Shown here one piece after another: positions 1 to 7,227 of a stretch of 32,767 nt of DNA (its first letter is position 1; each line of letters begins with the position of its first letter). This DNA comes from Deltaproteobacteria bacterium (lineage in GTDB: Bacteria; Desulfobacterota; Binatia; Bin18). The position numbers and the translations under genes are program-made. The stretch is from positions 1 to 32,767 of the forward strand of contig VGTJ01000047.1 of NCBI GenBank assembly GCA_016874775.1, written 5' to 3'. The notes beneath the pieces were generated by a model. That model had not been told where the DNA came from, did not search any database, and was given only the letters and a program-made list of their open reading frames with translations.

Positions 1-106
1 GTCGCCCGCGTTCATCCAGCTCTTCGACCAGACTTCGATACTTAGACCGAAGCCAGCACACAATGGTCTCGTCTCTCATCCCTGCTCTTGTGCAGAGGCT
101 CTCCAC
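1..106 (-). CDS. ISAzo13-like transposase, N-terminal fragment (runs off window)
   Basis: Reading leftwards from an ATG at 79 (or in-frame GTG at 106), the protein begins MRDETIVCWLRSKYRSLVEE and continues to LDERGR at the window edge. A short helix followed by L-x-E-R-x-R resembles the start of ISAzo13-family transposases, DDE enzymes whose N-terminus reads like 'KY.AL...L.ERxRRLWAA'. Only about 26-35 residues are visible, so the family call rests on this short similarity. No strong ribosome binding site decides between the two starts. The gene sits just left of a truncated amidase start, which supports reading it as an inserted element. It could instead be an unrelated small gene. Confidence 0.5.
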   Translation of the reverse strand, partial: MESLCTRAGMRDETIVCWLRSKYRSLVEELDERGR

Positions 107-150
107 TCCGGTCAATCACTATTGCGGTAAGTTGTTTCCTGCCACCGCCT
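1..150 (-). mobile_element. End of an insertion sequence (probably ISAzo13-like)
   Basis: The amidase reading frame at 149-271 stops abruptly around 150. From there to the transposase start the sequence is unrelated to an amidase. The outermost stretch, about 127-150 read on the minus strand, starts GCGGTGGCAGG and ends ACCGC, a small imperfect palindrome that could be part of the terminal repeat. The other end and any target duplication lie outside the window, so the boundary is approximate. Confidence 0.45.
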
Positions 151-271
151 AAGACGTAATCGCGTTGGCCATCAGGCCGCGAAACGATTCCAAGTCTTGA
201 GTAGTCACACTGAGTGAAAAATCTGCAGCGATACGGGCGAGATCATCAACGCTCGGTGTCTTGACTGGCAT
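149..271 (-). pseudogene. Amidase, 5' fragment cut after about 40 codons
   Basis: An ATG at 271 follows an excellent ribosome binding site (GGAGG, about seven bases upstream). The 40-residue product starts MPVKTPSVDDLARIAADF and has L-E-S-F-R-G-L-M near its end. This matches the N-terminal helical segment of amidase-signature hydrolases (PF01425), whose full length is 450-500 residues. A TAG appears where such proteins continue with S-Y-D. The strong start signal and the abrupt loss of similarity suggest an intact gene was interrupted by the insertion sequence on the left. These enzymes hydrolyse carboxamides, so the loss may be relevant to the nitrile hydratase-like operon about 12 kb away, but that link is only inference. 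Confidence 0.55.
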
Positions 272-846
272 GGCGAGGCCTCCTTCTTAGTGAAGAGCTG
301 CCTTTTCACTGCCAGGAAGATGGACTTCGCGGAAGGGGGGCCGTACAGTCATGAGGTATGGAGAACCCGAAGGCTGTAACCTCTTCTTTCTTCGCTCTTC
401 CCATTGGGGGGGGCTTTTAGGGGTAGGCTTTTACGCTGAGAAAAGACGAGACGTCATGCCCGCGAATGCGGGAATCCAGGGAGAATACGCAGTCGTTCAG
501 GGGTGAAGCTCCTGGATGCCCGCCTGCGCGGGCATGACGAACAGGCAGATCCTCACGACGGGAAATCCGCGCCAATTGAGGCTTGGATAAAAAACCTATC
601 CTTATGAGATTGGGGGGGAGTCTTGTGTTTGCTAGCGGCCGTGTACCAGCGCGATATGTATCCGCTGATTACATGGGGAATTATGCTTGGGGCACTGGGA
701 ATCCTCTCGGTCGTATCCCTTATCGTTGTTGATGATGCGCCCGTTATTGCTGCACAGCTCTGCGGCAGCAACGCGACCATAGCGACGACGTGTCATCCAC
801 GTCGAATACTCGGCGCATGATTTGCCGGGTGGTTTAGATTGGTGGA
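272..846. other. Intergenic region without a convincing gene
   Basis: This stretch holds the upstream region of the amidase fragment, an 88-bp palindromic element (452-539) and two long G runs near 404-411 and 611-617. A plus-strand open frame near 623-820 encodes a hydrophobic stretch but has no ribosome binding site and no recognisable family, so it is not called. Confidence 0.6.
452..539 (+). repeat. 88-bp palindromic repeat, copy 1
   Basis: Two 29-base arms (452-480 and 511-539) are inverted complements with three mismatches and flank a 30-base spacer. Each arm begins CGTCATGCCCGCG and contains its own small hairpin of the C-C-C-G-C/G-C-G-G-G type. A second copy with the same 88-base length and reversed orientation lies at 11834-11921. 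The design resembles REP/MITE-like intergenic repeats with a 'CGTCATTCCCGCG' core that are common in environmental bacteria. Confidence 0.8.
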
Positions 847-1878
847 TCAATGCATGAGGTGCTCCAGCAATCTGACGGCTTCTGGATAATGGTTCTCAAG
901 GAGACGCACAGCTTGTGTCGCTCCACGCTGGGCCTTTTGCTTTAGCGTCCGCGAGGCTTCGTCGATGGCCTCTTCTAATACAAAATCCCGGGCGGTCGAT
1001 AATACGGCCGCCATCACTGCCGCTTGCAAGATGTCCTTGTCGGATTTGGCACTACCAGCCGAACGCAAGGCACTCACTGCTAGTTTGCTTACACAGTAAC
1101 GTCCCGGGTGAGGAAGCGCCACAGGGATAAGTCGATCCTTACCAACGACTATAGATCGGATCGGCTCGTGCAGGAGGTAGTTCAGGTATGGAAGGCCGAT
1201 CGCATAGGCACCAAGTACGGGAACGGCAACTGCTCGATAGGGCTCACCTTGAGCTGGGACGAGCAAGCCCACTTTCAGTTTTTGTCCACGAACCTTGAAA
1301 GAGGTTGGTGGTTCTGTCCGCTTCAAGCTGGGCACTTCCACGAAAGGGAGGCCTGTCTCCTTGAGAATATCGAAGAGGCCTCGGTTCGGCACAGTCGCCA
1401 GTTCGAGTCGTGTTGCGATGTCGACATCCTCCGTAAGTGGAGAAGGCACGACGCGAGCCCCAAGACCATTGAGTAAGGCGCTGTACGCGTGGATGCCGAC
1501 CAGCACGGCTCCACGATCGAATACCCCGGCGTTGTATAAAACTGCCAGGGTGAGCGCTGTGGAATTATCGACTGCAGCAAACTCGAGCTTGCGCAGCTTT
1601 TGCGTTGTCTCACGCAAGAGTTGCAACTCGTGTAATTGGTGTGTTGCTGTTGCTTCTTCAACACCCCCTTGGGATCCGACGTAGCGCTTCTCCAGCTTGC
1701 CGTCTGCTGTATAGCGATTCCAATAGATAAATGCTTTGCCGTTCCGTCGTGGCTCCGGCACGAGTGTGCCAGGAGTGTGTAGCTCAACGTGATGTTGCGC
1801 GAGCGCAATTTCTCCTGCCTGGGCAAACGAAGCTTGGTCATTGTGGTCGAACCACCGCAGCGTAAAAACTCGGCTCAT
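847..1878 (-). CDS. GSU2403-like nucleotidyltransferase-fold protein
   Basis: The protein (343 residues from the ATG at 1878) resembles GSU2403-family nucleotidyltransferase-fold proteins (PF12281). An N-terminal region (LRWFDHND...) is followed by a helical stretch and then the core, with G-I-H-A-Y-S-A-L-L-N-G-L-G and, about 20 residues later, the acidic motif E-D-V-D that would bind metal as in polymerase-beta-like nucleotidyltransferases. The substrate is unknown, and family members are sometimes discussed as toxin-antitoxin-related. A TTG at 1950 extends the frame by 24 residues and starts six bases after the upstream stop. Neither start has a clear ribosome binding site; the ATG is preferred because similarity begins there. 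It is probably co-transcribed with the upstream luciferase-like gene. Confidence 0.65.
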   Translation of the reverse strand: MSRVFTLRWFDHNDQASFAQAGEIALAQHHVELHTPGTLVPEPRRNGKAFIYWNRYTADGKLEKRYVGSQGGVEEATATHQLHELQLLRETTQKLRKLEFAAVDNSTALTLAVLYNAGVFDRGAVLVGIHAYSALLNGLGARVVPSPLTEDVDIATRLELATVPNRGLFDILKETGLPFVEVPSLKRTEPPTSFKVRGQKLKVGLLVPAQGEPYRAVAVPVLGAYAIGLPYLNYLLHEPIRSIVVGKDRLIPVALPHPGRYCVSKLAVSALRSAGSAKSDKDILQAAVMAAVLSTARDFVLEEAIDEASRTLKQKAQRGATQAVRLLENHYPEAVRLLEHLMH

Positions 1879-1956
1879 CGTTAGAGAGAAGTGTTGTGAG
1901 ATTTCTTTGCATATTGTCTCCCAACAAACGACATTGCAAATATCTGCCAACTCGCG

Positions 1957-3009
1957 CTACGCAAAATGCGGCATGACCTTGGCGGCAAATAATTCCATAC
2001 TGCGCATCACTTGCACATGCGGCACCTGACCACCGGGGTTGAACCAGCATAGCATGCGGCCCATGTTGAACTCTTCTTGTAGTTTCTTGATCCGTTCCAC
2101 GCAGACCTCTGGCGTTTCAAAGATGCCCATCACCTGATTGACTTGCTCGTAGGTCGTCTTACGTAAGCGATCCGCTGCTTCTTGTAATAATTTGTTTGTG
2201 ACGCCTTTGCTGTCAGTGACTGGAGGAAAGGCATTAATGAGCGACTGCAGGAAGTGCTTGATACTCGGTTCAATCTCACGCCGAACCTGCGCGGCGTCAG
2301 CAGCAACGTAGGTCGGCGACAACAGGGTGATGTGTTCAGGGCGAGCAGGACCGTGGCCTGCGGATTCTCGTGCTTGACGATACAATGGGATGAACTCGCG
2401 AAGCTTTGGATAGGTGCTGATCTGCGACGCCGTGAGAATCGCATAGCCCAGTTTACCCATCTGTTCGTAGGTTTCGACAGTATTCGCAGCAACCAGAATT
2501 GGCGGATGGGGTTGCTGCACGGGTTTAGGAACAACCGATAAATCTTCGATCTCAAAGAAACGGCCATGAAACGAAAACTTCTCTTTTGTCCAGGCTTGGA
2601 GGATCACATGCAGGTTTTCCAGCAAACGCTCGCGGCTTTCGGCTTGCGGAACACTAAAGCCCGCGAAGTGAGTGGGGAACACGCCCCGTCCAATGCCAAA
2701 CTCGACTCGCCCATTACTAATCACATCAAGTGTCGCGACATCTTCGGCAACTCTTACTGGATGTGACAAGGGTAGAAGGATGATGGCGATGCCTAAACGG
2801 AGTGTGGTCGTGCGGGAAGCGACTGCCGAGAGAAAAAGCAATGGCGAGGGCAGAATAGAAAAGTCAGCATTGAAATGTTGCTCCACAGGCCAGATCGATT
2901 CAAATCCAAGTTGTTCAGCGTGAACCGCTTGCTCGATCGTATCGCGGTAACGCTGGACGGGTGATTGATTAAGGGAACATGGTAACTGGTAGTGGAGGCC
3001 GAATTTCAT
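1957..3009 (-). CDS. LLM-class flavin-dependent oxidoreductase
   Basis: This 350-residue protein of the bacterial luciferase superfamily (PF00296) has a TIM-barrel fold using reduced FMN or F420. It begins MKFGLHYQLP and carries the motifs E-Q-H-F (residues 43-46) and S-N-G-R-V-E-F-G-I-G-R-G (98-109), which line the flavin site, and a later P-K-P-V-Q-Q-P-H-P-P-I segment typical of the family. Length is normal for alkanal-monooxygenase-like members. A GAGGT sequence five bases before the ATG decides the start. Substrate cannot be predicted; family members act on aldehydes, alkanes, sulfonates and coenzyme intermediates. The next gene upstream is a small SnoaL-fold protein, so both may act on one small molecule. 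Confidence 0.85.
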   Translation of the reverse strand: MKFGLHYQLPCSLNQSPVQRYRDTIEQAVHAEQLGFESIWPVEQHFNADFSILPSPLLFLSAVASRTTTLRLGIAIILLPLSHPVRVAEDVATLDVISNGRVEFGIGRGVFPTHFAGFSVPQAESRERLLENLHVILQAWTKEKFSFHGRFFEIEDLSVVPKPVQQPHPPILVAANTVETYEQMGKLGYAILTASQISTYPKLREFIPLYRQARESAGHGPARPEHITLLSPTYVAADAAQVRREIEPSIKHFLQSLINAFPPVTDSKGVTNKLLQEAADRLRKTTYEQVNQVMGIFETPEVCVERIKKLQEEFNMGRMLCWFNPGGQVPHVQVMRSMELFAAKVMPHFA

Positions 3010-3015
3010 GCGTAC

Positions 3016-3088
3016 CTCAAAACGTAATGCGCAAAACGTAATCCGTAATAGGGGAGGAGAGGTCGTTACTCATTACGAATCACGTTTT
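3016..3088 (+). repeat. Degenerate heptamer array with inverted partner
   Basis: Units in 7-bp register run from 3016 to 3050 (for example CGTAATG at 3023 and CGTAATC at 3037). A second tract at 3072-3088 is the inverted complement of 3033-3049 with two mismatches, so the locus can form a hairpin. It fills the gap between the luciferase-like gene and the SnoaL-like gene. Its left end overlaps the probable ribosome binding site of the former. Confidence 0.75.
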
Positions 3089-3100
3089 ATGTTGCTCTTC

Positions 3101-3490
3101 CTACTTCAACACATCCATCAGCGGTTGAATGGTCTTGGCATCGAAGTAGTCGCACCAGTGGGCAATCTTTCCTTTGTCGTTGAAGGTAAACACGCCGACC
3201 ACGGGCAGCTGGACTTTCAGATTACCTGCGGCCCAGTGTTCAATGCGTTCGTTCATCGCAACATTGCCAGCCGAGGTTGTGTTCTTGATGTCCATCTTTT
3301 CTAACGTAATCTTGCTGCCTTCGACAAAGGCCGTCAGCACTTTGCGAACGCCAGCATGCCCATGCACTGGGTCCCACGGCATGTTGTGGTAATACACATC
3401 CTCGGTCAGGTACGACACGAGCTTGTCCATGCTGCGCTCGCGCAGAGCGTTGCAAAAATCGGTGATAGTTTTCTCGTTGGTTGTACTCAT
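3101..3490 (-). CDS. SnoaL / limonene-epoxide-hydrolase-like protein
   Basis: A 129-residue alpha+beta-barrel protein of the NTF2-like superfamily. Residues that match the limonene-1,2-epoxide hydrolase site can be seen: Y34 and N36 in Y-Y-H-N-M-P-W, R82 in N-E-R-I-E-H-W, and D114 in W-C-D-Y-F-D. The second residue of the usual Arg-x-Asp pair is Glu (E84). The length equals that of small epoxide hydrolases and polyketide cyclases of this fold. A strong GGAGG lies seven bases before the ATG. Epoxide hydration is plausible given nearby oxygenase-like genes, but the fold also serves isomerases and binding proteins, so the activity is inferred. Confidence 0.75.
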   Translation of the reverse strand: MSTTNEKTITDFCNALRERSMDKLVSYLTEDVYYHNMPWDPVHGHAGVRKVLTAFVEGSKITLEKMDIKNTTSAGNVAMNERIEHWAAGNLKVQLPVVGVFTFNDKGKIAHWCDYFDAKTIQPLMDVLK

Positions 3491-3503
3491 AGGAACCTCC
3501 TTC

Positions 3504-3538
3504 TTACGTGTTACGTGTTGCGTTTTCTGTCTTATGTC
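3504..3538 (+). repeat. Heptamer array at the 3' end of the HAD gene
   Basis: Five consecutive 7-bp units, starting with two perfect TTACGTG copies and drifting to TTGCGTT, TTCTGTC and TTATGTC. The array ends inside the stop codon of the HAD-family gene (3537-3539, minus strand). Confidence 0.75.
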
Positions 3539-4265
3539 ATGATTCGACCTGGTGCATCAAGTCGAGCAGCTCCGGAATCTTGCGAATCACTGACTTCGGC
3601 ACTGCCTCTTTCTCGGGTGGGTCACTATCGGTGCGGTCCCAGATGAGTATTGAGTGCATCCCCATCGCATTGGCACCGGGAATATCTTGTTGCAGTGAAT
3701 CGCCGACAAAGAAGGCTTCCTGTGGCGTGCAGTCGGCACGACGAGCGGCTTCCTTGAAAATACGCAGATCTGGTTTGCAGGATTGCGCGTACTCACTCGA
3801 CAAGATTGAGTCAAAATATGGCTTGATCTTACTGAGTTCGACCATGTGTTCGAGTTGGTCATCGTCGATATTGCTGACAATGCCGAGATGATAGCCGCGG
3901 TCACGCAGTGCCATGAGTGTAGCGAACACGCCTTCGCGTAACGTGAAGTCACGTTCACGGCGTTGCCACTGGACCTGACGATAACGGGCAAAGTGCTCTT
4001 CAGCCAAGGCAATACCAAGATCTCGCGCCATCGCTTGCAAGATATCGTGGAATAGGTCGCGATGGAGATAATAGGGGCGAGGCAGGTATTCATAAAAGAC
4101 GCGCTTGAGCGCACCACGGTAGGCACGAAGAATTTCGCGCGGTTCAACCTCAGCACCTGCCCACTGCGCGATACCAACGACACTCTCGCGCTCCCCTGGA
4201 GCGACCGCTTCGTAATCGAACAATGTCCCACCAAAATCGAACAACACCGCTTTCATCTTGGGCAT
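3537..4265 (-). CDS. HAD-superfamily hydrolase-like protein
   Basis: A 242-residue haloacid-dehalogenase-fold protein with a helical cap after motif I. Motif I is D10-F-G-G-T-L, motif II is S131 in I-V-S-N, motif III is K164 in C-K-P-D, and motif IV is G-D189-S-L-Q-Q-D194. The second Asp of the usual D-x-D-G-T, the general acid/base in phosphatases, is Gly at position 12. This 'DFGGT' variant recurs in one subgroup, so it may still hydrolyse a phosphate slowly or act differently. The rest looks intact. AAGGAG about seven bases before the ATG supports the start. It heads the leftward gene run and is divergent from the MFS transporter. Confidence 0.85.
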   Translation of the reverse strand: MPKMKAVLFDFGGTLFDYEAVAPGERESVVGIAQWAGAEVEPREILRAYRGALKRVFYEYLPRPYYLHRDLFHDILQAMARDLGIALAEEHFARYRQVQWQRRERDFTLREGVFATLMALRDRGYHLGIVSNIDDDQLEHMVELSKIKPYFDSILSSEYAQSCKPDLRIFKEAARRADCTPQEAFFVGDSLQQDIPGANAMGMHSILIWDRTDSDPPEKEAVPKSVIRKIPELLDLMHQVES

Positions 4266-4286
4266 GGAAGAACTCCTTGGAATTTT

Positions 4287-4310
4287 TGTGGGCGACTTTT
4301 GTCGCCCACA
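4287..4310. promoter_or_regulatory. Perfect 10-bp-arm palindrome between divergent genes
   Basis: TGTGGGCGAC (4287-4296) and its exact inverted complement (4301-4310) are separated by four T. It lies in the 110-bp gap between the leftward HAD gene and the rightward MFS gene, in both 5' regions. No run of T follows on either strand, so it is not a typical terminator. It could be an operator or an RNA hairpin; the role is not established. Confidence 0.5.
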
Positions 4311-4375
4311 TTTATCTTCACATAGCGATATGAAATGTACGTGGTTCGGCCTCGTTTGGCGAGAGTGGGGAAGAG

Positions 4376-5617
4376 ATGCGCATGTTGGGAGTAGATTTAT
4401 CGCGTGATGGCTGGCTTCTTTTCAGCGGACGGATCATCCGCCTGTTTTCGTATGGTTTTCTTTCCATCATTCTCGCATTGCATTTAGCTGCGGTCGGTAT
4501 GACAGAGAGTGAGATTGGATTTCTGCTCACGCTTACGCTGCTTGGTGACGCACTGCTCTCGCTTAGTATTACCCAGGTTGCCGATCGTATCGGACGACGG
4601 CAGATGCTCATGGTTAGTGCTGGGTTTATGGTGTTGACCGGTGTGGTGTTCGCGCTGACGACCAATCCGCTGTTTCTTATTCTGGCTGCGTTTATCGGTA
4701 CCTTAAGCCCAACCGGGCACGAAGTCGGGCCGTTTCTTGCCATCGAACAATCGGCCTTGGCCCATTTGACTCCTGCGTCGCAACGCACCCATGTGTTTGC
4801 CTGGTATAACCTCGTTGGGTCATTTGCGGCGGCACTGGGCTCGTGGAGTGGTGGTACGTTAGCAACCTCCCTGCAACGCGCAGGTCACACTCCGTTAGGA
4901 AGCTATCAAGCGCTGTTTGCGTTGTATGCCGGGCTAGGGGTGCTGCTGGCGGTGTTGTTCCTTTTTCTGTCGCGTCATATCGAAGTCGAACCAGTAGTGA
5001 GCAGCACTACGAGTCGATTTTTTGGCCTGCATCGTTCTCGTGGTATTATTCAGAAACTCTCGTTGTTATTTATTATTGACTCCTTTGCCGGGACACTGGT
5101 TGTGCAGAGCTTAATGGCGTACTGGTTTCATGTACGCTTTGGGGTTGAGCCTGCTGCGCTGGGGAGTGTGTTCTTCGGGACCAATCTGCTGGCTGGTTTT
5201 TCTGCGCTGGTGGCGGCACGCATCGCCGCGCGCATTGGCTTGATTAATACCATGGTGTTTACCCACCTCTCGGCCAACGTGTTTCTCTTGCTGACGCCAC
5301 TGATGCCAACGTTTCACCTGGCCGTGGCCATGGTGCTGTTACGCTTTTCCACCGCGCAGATGGATGTCCCTACGCGTCAAGCGTTTATTATGGCCGTTGT
5401 TGCTCCTGATGAACGTTCGGCAGCATCTGGAATTATCAATCTGGCACGAACAGGCGCGAGCGCACTAGGGCCTATTGCCGCAGGGGCGATGTTCAATGCT
5501 TCATTGATGAACATGCCATTTTTTCTTGCTGGCACCATGAAGATCGTCTATGACCTGTTGTTATTGTGGCAGTTTCGGCATGTACGGCCACTGGAGGAGG
5601 AAGGCAGGCCGGAGTAA
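4376..5617 (+). CDS. Major facilitator superfamily transporter
   Basis: A 413-residue polytopic inner-membrane protein with hydrophobic segments in the usual two-halves arrangement (about twelve helices). The cytoplasmic loop after helix 2 carries A-D-R-I-G-R-R, the MFS motif A. A basic loop in the middle (around residues 205-220) divides the halves. The substrate cannot be told; it resembles drug- or metabolite-efflux members. Two ATGs six bases apart (4376, 4382) are possible, and GGGGAAGAG upstream suits the second slightly better. It is divergent from the HAD gene with a perfect palindrome in between, so the two may share a regulator. Confidence 0.85.
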   Translation: MRMLGVDLSRDGWLLFSGRIIRLFSYGFLSIILALHLAAVGMTESEIGFLLTLTLLGDALLSLSITQVADRIGRRQMLMVSAGFMVLTGVVFALTTNPLFLILAAFIGTLSPTGHEVGPFLAIEQSALAHLTPASQRTHVFAWYNLVGSFAAALGSWSGGTLATSLQRAGHTPLGSYQALFALYAGLGVLLAVLFLFLSRHIEVEPVVSSTTSRFFGLHRSRGIIQKLSLLFIIDSFAGTLVVQSLMAYWFHVRFGVEPAALGSVFFGTNLLAGFSALVAARIAARIGLINTMVFTHLSANVFLLLTPLMPTFHLAVAMVLLRFSTAQMDVPTRQAFIMAVVAPDERSAASGIINLARTGASALGPIAAGAMFNASLMNMPFFLAGTMKIVYDLLLLWQFRHVRPLEEEGRPE

Positions 5618-5643
5618 GGGGTGTGTTTCTAGCAACATGGTGA

Positions 5644-5718
5644 GACTAGAGGCTGGAGGCTAGAGACTTGTCCTCCCCACCCAAGCCTCTAGTCTCTAGC
5701 CTCCAGCCGCAAAGTCTC
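5644..5718 (+). repeat. Heptamer array forming a long hairpin
   Basis: Left tract in 7-bp register (GACTAGA at 5644, GGCTGGA at 5651, GGCTAGA at 5658); right tract with AGCCTCT at 5684 and AGTCTCT at 5691. Bases 5651-5668 and 5691-5708 are exact inverted complements (18 bp, 22-base loop). It lies between the MFS stop and the HIT gene and could act as an RNA hairpin or terminator on either strand, although no T tract follows. Confidence 0.8.
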
Positions 5719-5758
5719 TTACTAACTGTGAAATTCATAACCTGCGAAGGAGATCCCT

Positions 5759-6172
5759 ATGGCCAACACCATTTTTATCAAAATCATTGCCGGTGAGATT
5801 CCCTGTTTCCGTGTCTATGAAGATGACAAAGTACTTGCGTTTCTTGATATCAACCCGCTGAGTCACGGGCATACATTAGTGATTCCGAAGGAACCCGCGG
5901 AAACCATTGATCAACTTTCTGATGAGTCTGCGGCAGCGATTGGTCGTGTGTTGCCGCGTATCAGCCGCGCGATTATGCAAGCGACTGGTGCGACGGCATT
6001 CAACGTGCTGCAGAATAACGGCGCAGCCGCGCATCAGGAGGTGATGCATGTACATTTCCATATCATCCCGAAACATGCCGATGGCTCTGGTTTAGGCGTA
6101 CGCTGGCCCGCGCAGCCTTTGCACATGGCAGAAGGAAAAACCCTGGCAGAGTCGATTCAGAAAAAACTATGA
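5759..6172 (+). CDS. HIT (histidine triad) family protein
   Basis: A 137-residue nucleotide hydrolase/transferase of the Hint branch. The signature H97-V-H99-F-H101-I-I-P-K holds the catalytic histidine. The N-terminal I-F-x-K-I-I-A-G-E-I-P segment and D30-I-N-P-L-S-H-G-H-T-L are also typical. The cysteines that bind zinc in some bacterial Hint proteins (C-x-F-C) are replaced by Thr and Ile here. Such enzymes cleave AMP-lysine or AMP-amine phosphoramidates and related adducts in the cytosol. AAGGAG sits seven to eight bases before the ATG. Its 3' end overlaps the convergent alcohol dehydrogenase by six bases. Confidence 0.93.
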   Translation: MANTIFIKIIAGEIPCFRVYEDDKVLAFLDINPLSHGHTLVIPKEPAETIDQLSDESAAAIGRVLPRISRAIMQATGATAFNVLQNNGAAAHQEVMHVHFHIIPKHADGSGLGVRWPAQPLHMAEGKTLAESIQKKL

Positions 6173-7174
6173 GTGAGCCACCCGCAAAACAGCCGCGCCA
6201 TTGATCTGATCGTGGCGTAGCTTCCATAAGGCGTCGTTGGCAGCATCGAGAGGGTACTCTTCGGTGTGACTATGGAGGGGAATCTCTTTCGCTAAAGCAA
6301 GCAATTCCCTGCCATCTTGGCGAGTATTCGCAGTCACACTCCGCACTGTACGTTCATAGAAGAGATGGGTCGTGTAGTTCATGGCCGGAACATCAGTCAT
6401 ATAGATACCAGCCAACGCTAACGTTCCACCACGATCAAGTGCGGTGAGTGCTTGTGGCACGAGTTCACCAGCCGGAGCGAAGATAATCGCAGCATGTAAT
6501 TTCTCTGGTGGTTGGTCAGTTGTTTCGCCAACCCACACGGCTCCCATCTGCTTAGCTAAGTTGCGGTGTTTATTCCCTCTGGTCGCGACATACACTTCAC
6601 AGTTCCAATACCGCGCAATCTGCATCACAATGTGTGCCGAGCCGCCAAAACCGTAGAGACCTAACCGTTCTCCTGGTTTCACGCCGCTCTGACGTAAGGC
6701 GCGATAACCGATGATGCCAGCACACAGGAATGGGGCAAATTCGATGAGGTTTACCCCTGCAGGCAACGGATAGACAAAGGCTTCCGGTGCGACGATGTAC
6801 TCGGCATAACCGCCATCGGCATCATAACCAGTAAAGCGTGGGGCGATACAGAGATTCTCTGCGCCACGCTGGCAATACGCGCACTTTCCACATGACGTAT
6901 GCAGCCACGCCACACCGACACGATCGCCTTCTCTCAAGCTGGTGGTGCCTGGGCCAAGTTTTGCGACCGTGCCAATGACTTCATGGCCCGGAATCACTGG
7001 ACTCTTATGCGGTGGCAAATCGCCCTCGGCTACATGCAGATCGGTGCGGCAAACGCCGCAGACTTCGACGCGAATGAGCACCTCACCTGGGGCAGGTTCA
7101 GGGATGGGGAGCTCAACCAGCGCCAATGGCCGTTGGGTAATTGGCGCTGGTTGACGGACGATCATCGCGCGCAT
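6167..7174 (-). CDS. Zinc-dependent alcohol dehydrogenase
   Basis: A 335-residue medium-chain dehydrogenase/reductase oxidising alcohols with NAD(P). Catalytic zinc ligands are visible as C42 (C-G-V-C-R-T-D), H64-E65 (P-G-H-E) and C151. The structural zinc lobe has C95, C98, C101 and C109. The nucleotide fold has G-F-G-G-S-A-H (175-181). The sequence fits the 'zinc-binding alcohol dehydrogenase family' (AdhP/CAD2-like) at its usual length. A second Met lies at residue 4; AGGA before the first supports it. The gene follows the Lon-family protease on the same strand after a short heptamer array, so co-transcription is possible but the functional link is unclear. Confidence 0.92.
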   Translation of the reverse strand: MRAMIVRQPAPITQRPLALVELPIPEPAPGEVLIRVEVCGVCRTDLHVAEGDLPPHKSPVIPGHEVIGTVAKLGPGTTSLREGDRVGVAWLHTSCGKCAYCQRGAENLCIAPRFTGYDADGGYAEYIVAPEAFVYPLPAGVNLIEFAPFLCAGIIGYRALRQSGVKPGERLGLYGFGGSAHIVMQIARYWNCEVYVATRGNKHRNLAKQMGAVWVGETTDQPPEKLHAAIIFAPAGELVPQALTALDRGGTLALAGIYMTDVPAMNYTTHLFYERTVRSVTANTRQDGRELLALAKEIPLHSHTEEYPLDAANDALWKLRHDQINGAAVLRVAHS

Positions 7175-7199
7175 ACGAATTCCTATAGTCTTGGTCTTT

Positions 7200-7227
7200 C
7201 CCTATAGCCTGAAGCCTACAGCCTTTC
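7200..7227 (+). repeat. Heptamer array after the Lon-family gene
   Basis: Four 7-bp units (CCCTATA, GCCTGAA, GCCTACA, GCCTTTC) end directly at the stop codon of the protease gene. The array is a relative of the one at 13285-13312, which has the same order of words with a few changes. Confidence 0.7.

Noticed and set aside
623-820. Plus-strand open frame encoding a short hydrophobic protein
   Set aside because: No ribosome binding site, no recognisable family and ill-defined start; the hydrophobic stretch alone is not enough.
5644-5718. Rho-independent terminator
   Set aside because: A strong hairpin exists but no T tract follows on either strand; the 7-bp register fits a repeat array better.
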